From Anaerolineales bacterium UBA6131 (GTDB taxonomy: Bacteria > Chloroflexota > Anaerolineae > UBA2200), in contig DIVN01000020.1 of NCBI GenBank assembly GCA_002435875.1, positions 1,103-8,511 on the forward strand: a DNA stretch of 7,409 nt. The letters are read 5' to 3'. The position numbers and the translations under genes are program-made. Positions 6,094-7,409 of the stretch are shown piece after piece (position 1 is the first letter of the stretch; the number at the start of each line of letters is the position of its first letter). Under the pieces are notes generated by a model. It worked only from the letters and a program-made list of their open reading frames with translations, did not search any database and was not told the DNA's origin.

Positions 6094-6208
6094 GCAGCTA
6101 ACAGGCGAGTTCAGCCTTCGGGCGCTCCCCCTGGGCACCGTCACCGGGCTCCCACCTGCTCGCTGCCCGATTCTCTGTGAGGGATGGCCTACTGCTCCTG
6201 GTCTTTGC
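6094..6208 (-). promoter_or_regulatory. T-box Stem I with leucine specifier CUC
   Basis: Lower helix CAGG/CCTG (6200-6197 and 6105-6102), then the specifier loop with AGCAGTA on the 5' side (6196-6190) and GAACTCG on the 3' side (6112-6106), closed above by GGCC/GGCT (6189-6186 and 6116-6113). The AGTA and GAA positions frame CTC (6109-6107) as specifier, a Leu codon read by tRNA-Leu(GAG). The distal part has the AGAGA bulge (6176-6172), helix CGGGC/GCCCG (6169-6165 and 6149-6145) and GGTGGGAG (6156-6149), matching the conserved distal loop. AAAGA at the base fits the kink-turn. Confidence 0.87.
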
Positions 6209-6241
6209 CTTTGTTCTGCCCAGGCAGCCTCAGCGCTGTCT

Positions 6242-6315
<74 letters not shown>

Positions 6316-6330
6316 TCAAGTAATGGTGCA

Positions 6331-6359
6331 AGTATACTGAAAGGTGGCCGGATTGTCAA
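6331..6359 (-). promoter_or_regulatory. Strong housekeeping promoter for tRNA-Ala(CGC) and probably the leuS unit
   Basis: A perfect TTGACA -35 (6359-6354, minus strand), 17-nt spacer and TATACT -10 (6336-6331). Transcription would begin about 8 nt before the tRNA 5' end. It is the only convincing promoter between the AEC gene and leuS, so it probably drives both tRNAs and the T-box leader. It begins 19 nt after the AEC stop codon. Confidence 0.9.
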
Positions 6360-6378
6360 ATCCAAACGGGCATGTCTT

Positions 6379-7329
6379 TCAAATACCCGGATTGAGGATG
6401 AAATATAGCGCAAAAAGGAAGATCGACACGACGGTGTACAACGTAAGCACATTGTGGACGTAACGCCTTTCATCGGGCAAGTCAGTCCGCATATACAGTG
6501 GCACAATGAAGGGTGGCGGCATCACCAGCAACGTGAACAAGGCAGCTTCAAAGGGAGCGTCCAATCCCAGCAATCCACGGATCAGAAATCGATTGAGTAC
6601 CAGGGCCAGCGGCACCACGACTGCCAGACGAACGCCGATAACCGGCAGGGCATCGCGCACGCCCTGCCGATCCAGCTTGATGCCGTAGCCGACAATTATC
6701 AGAATTAACGGAATCGCCAGACCGCTCAGAATACGCAGTGTAGCCATTACGCCACCCGTCACCGGCGTTTCATCGAGCCACAGTGACAGCCCCAGCAGGT
6801 TGAAGATGACTCCGGCTAAAATGCCAATGATGACCGGTGATTTGAAGAATGCCTTGAACAATTGGGCAGGCTTCTGCAAACCGTCCCGCTCCATCAACAA
6901 AAAGGCCAGGTAGAAGAACCAGATGTAAATCTCGTGCCCCAGATCAACGACGGCAATGTAGCCGATCTTTTCCAGCCCGTAGGCGCTGCCAAAAAGGCCC
7001 ATGCCCAGCATACCATACTCGAACCCGGTCATCAGAAAGGGAAAGTAGATGTGCTGGATGTTCAAGCGCTTCTTTAGCCAGCCGCCCAGCCCAAACAGCG
7101 CCAGGCACAGAAAAAACATCAGCCCGAAGATCACCACGTAGGTCAGTTTAAGCTCCATCTGCAGGAAGGAGATGAAGAGCACTGACGGCACCGCCAGGTT
7201 CACAGCAATCTTGCGCAGATCGTCCACAGTCGCTTCAGATAAGAACTGGCGCCTGCGAATACAATAACCCAAACCCATCAGTATCAAGATGGGAAGTACG
7301 CGATTGATAATGAACGTCGCTTGGTTCAT
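6379..7329 (-). CDS. AEC (auxin efflux carrier) family transporter
   Basis: A 316-residue, very hydrophobic membrane protein with about ten predicted transmembrane segments (near residues 6-24, 39-57, 62-85, 95-115, 122-145, 165-183, 196-216, 228-247, 257-277 and 293-312). The layout of two five-helix halves and conserved pieces such as LPILILMGLGY, LAVPSVLFIS, GLFGSAYG and RILSGLAIPLILIIVGYGI fit the AEC family, whose bacterial members move organic acids such as malate or malonate, or amino-acid-like anions. The substrate cannot be read from sequence. ATG 7329 is chosen because the hydrophobic helix begins there; upstream ATG 7347 or a TTG at 7407 is possible, and the upstream site is weak (AGAAGAA). 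The stop is TGA. No terminator is visible after it, so some read-through into the tRNA promoter region is possible. Family assignment is firm, function is not. Confidence 0.85.
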   Translation of the reverse strand: MNQATFIINRVLPILILMGLGYCIRRRQFLSEATVDDLRKIAVNLAVPSVLFISFLQMELKLTYVVIFGLMFFLCLALFGLGGWLKKRLNIQHIYFPFLMTGFEYGMLGMGLFGSAYGLEKIGYIAVVDLGHEIYIWFFYLAFLLMERDGLQKPAQLFKAFFKSPVIIGILAGVIFNLLGLSLWLDETPVTGGVMATLRILSGLAIPLILIIVGYGIKLDRQGVRDALPVIGVRLAVVVPLALVLNRFLIRGLLGLDAPFEAALFTLLVMPPPFIVPLYMRTDLPDERRYVHNVLTLYTVVSIFLFALYFILNPGI

Positions 7330-7409
7330 TTCTTCTGGTCCATCCATTGGTAGTGGCGGCCGGCAAACACACAGACCATCGTTGGGGTGCAAACCGAGAC
7401 AATTCAAGA

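Larger units (their letters stand above)
5816..6208 (-). promoter_or_regulatory. Leucine T-box riboswitch leader of leuS, interrupted by a tRNA gene
   Basis: T-box leaders bind uncharged tRNA: the codon-like specifier in Stem I pairs with the anticodon, and the tRNA 3' end pairs with a bulge in the antiterminator, preventing termination. All main parts are recognisable here in order: Stem I with CUC specifier, Stem II, IIA/B with CCGUUA, Stem III arms, the T-box sequence, and a terminator. The unusual point is a complete 73-nt tRNA-Ala(GGC) between the Stem III arms, so the leader spans about 390 nt. The specifier agrees with the leuS gene downstream. The parts were identified by conserved motifs and manual pairing, not by a covariance search. 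Confidence 0.88.

Noticed and set aside
6104..6106. GCC directly after CTC in Stem I as an alanine specifier that would match the embedded tRNA-Ala(GGC)
   Set aside because: Its two C bases belong to the CAGG/CCTG helix below the specifier loop, and the position after GAA makes CTC the specifier, in agreement with leuS.
5920..6144. Minus-strand open frame with a protein reading GDVAQLGERLNGIEEARGSNPL
   Set aside because: This is the well-known false translation of a tRNA gene, here tRNA-Ala(GGC), running into the T-box leader.
7330..7407. AEC transporter starting at TTG 7407
   Set aside because: The extra residues are Cys- and Pro-rich, not hydrophobic, and do not fit the family N-terminus, which begins with a membrane helix at the ATG 7329.

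Overview
The window is a GC-rich bacterial segment in which every supported gene lies on the minus strand. Read in the direction of transcription (high to low coordinates) it holds: an AEC-family membrane transporter (6379-7329); a tRNA-Ala(CGC) with a consensus promoter; a leucine T-box leader that contains a second tRNA gene, tRNA-Ala(GGC); leuS (3314-5764) ended by a strong intrinsic terminator; an iaaA-xseA-xseB operon (706-3087) with its own promoter; and the first 184 codons of a short-chain-type L-threonine 3-dehydrogenase that runs off the left edge (1-553). No mobile element, CRISPR array or rRNA was seen. The lineage cannot be read directly. A transcription-terminating T-box, GC-rich codon use and the protein types fit Chloroflexota or a similar GC-rich, T-box-bearing phylum, but this is inference.

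The most interesting part is 5765-6360. A TTGACA-17 nt-TATACT promoter lies 15 nt upstream of tRNA-Ala(CGC). Directly after that tRNA comes a recognisable T-box Stem I with Leu specifier CUC, then Stem II and the IIA/B element with its CCGUUA F-box. Where Stem III and the antiterminator should follow, there is a complete tRNA-Ala(GGC), and only after it the T-box sequence AGGGTGGTACCACGG, an intrinsic terminator and leuS. Two perfectly complementary 7-nt arms (6013-6019 and 5873-5879) flank the tRNA. The simplest reading is that the tRNA sits in the loop of Stem III, inside the riboswitch. No separate promoter is visible for the T-box or leuS. One transcript would then carry tRNA, sensor, tRNA, switch and synthetase mRNA, and tRNA maturation by RNase P and RNase Z would cut the riboswitch in two.

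The iaaA-xseA-xseB operon joins a threonine-nucleophile isoaspartyl peptidase/asparaginase to both subunits of exodeoxyribonuclease VII. The genes are tightly packed: the iaaA stop overlaps the xseA ribosome binding site, xseA starts with TTG, and xseB begins 25 nt after the xseA stop. A 9-bp inverted repeat in the operon leader ends at the iaaA Shine-Dalgarno. The threonine dehydrogenase gene follows after a 152-nt gap with no clear terminator.
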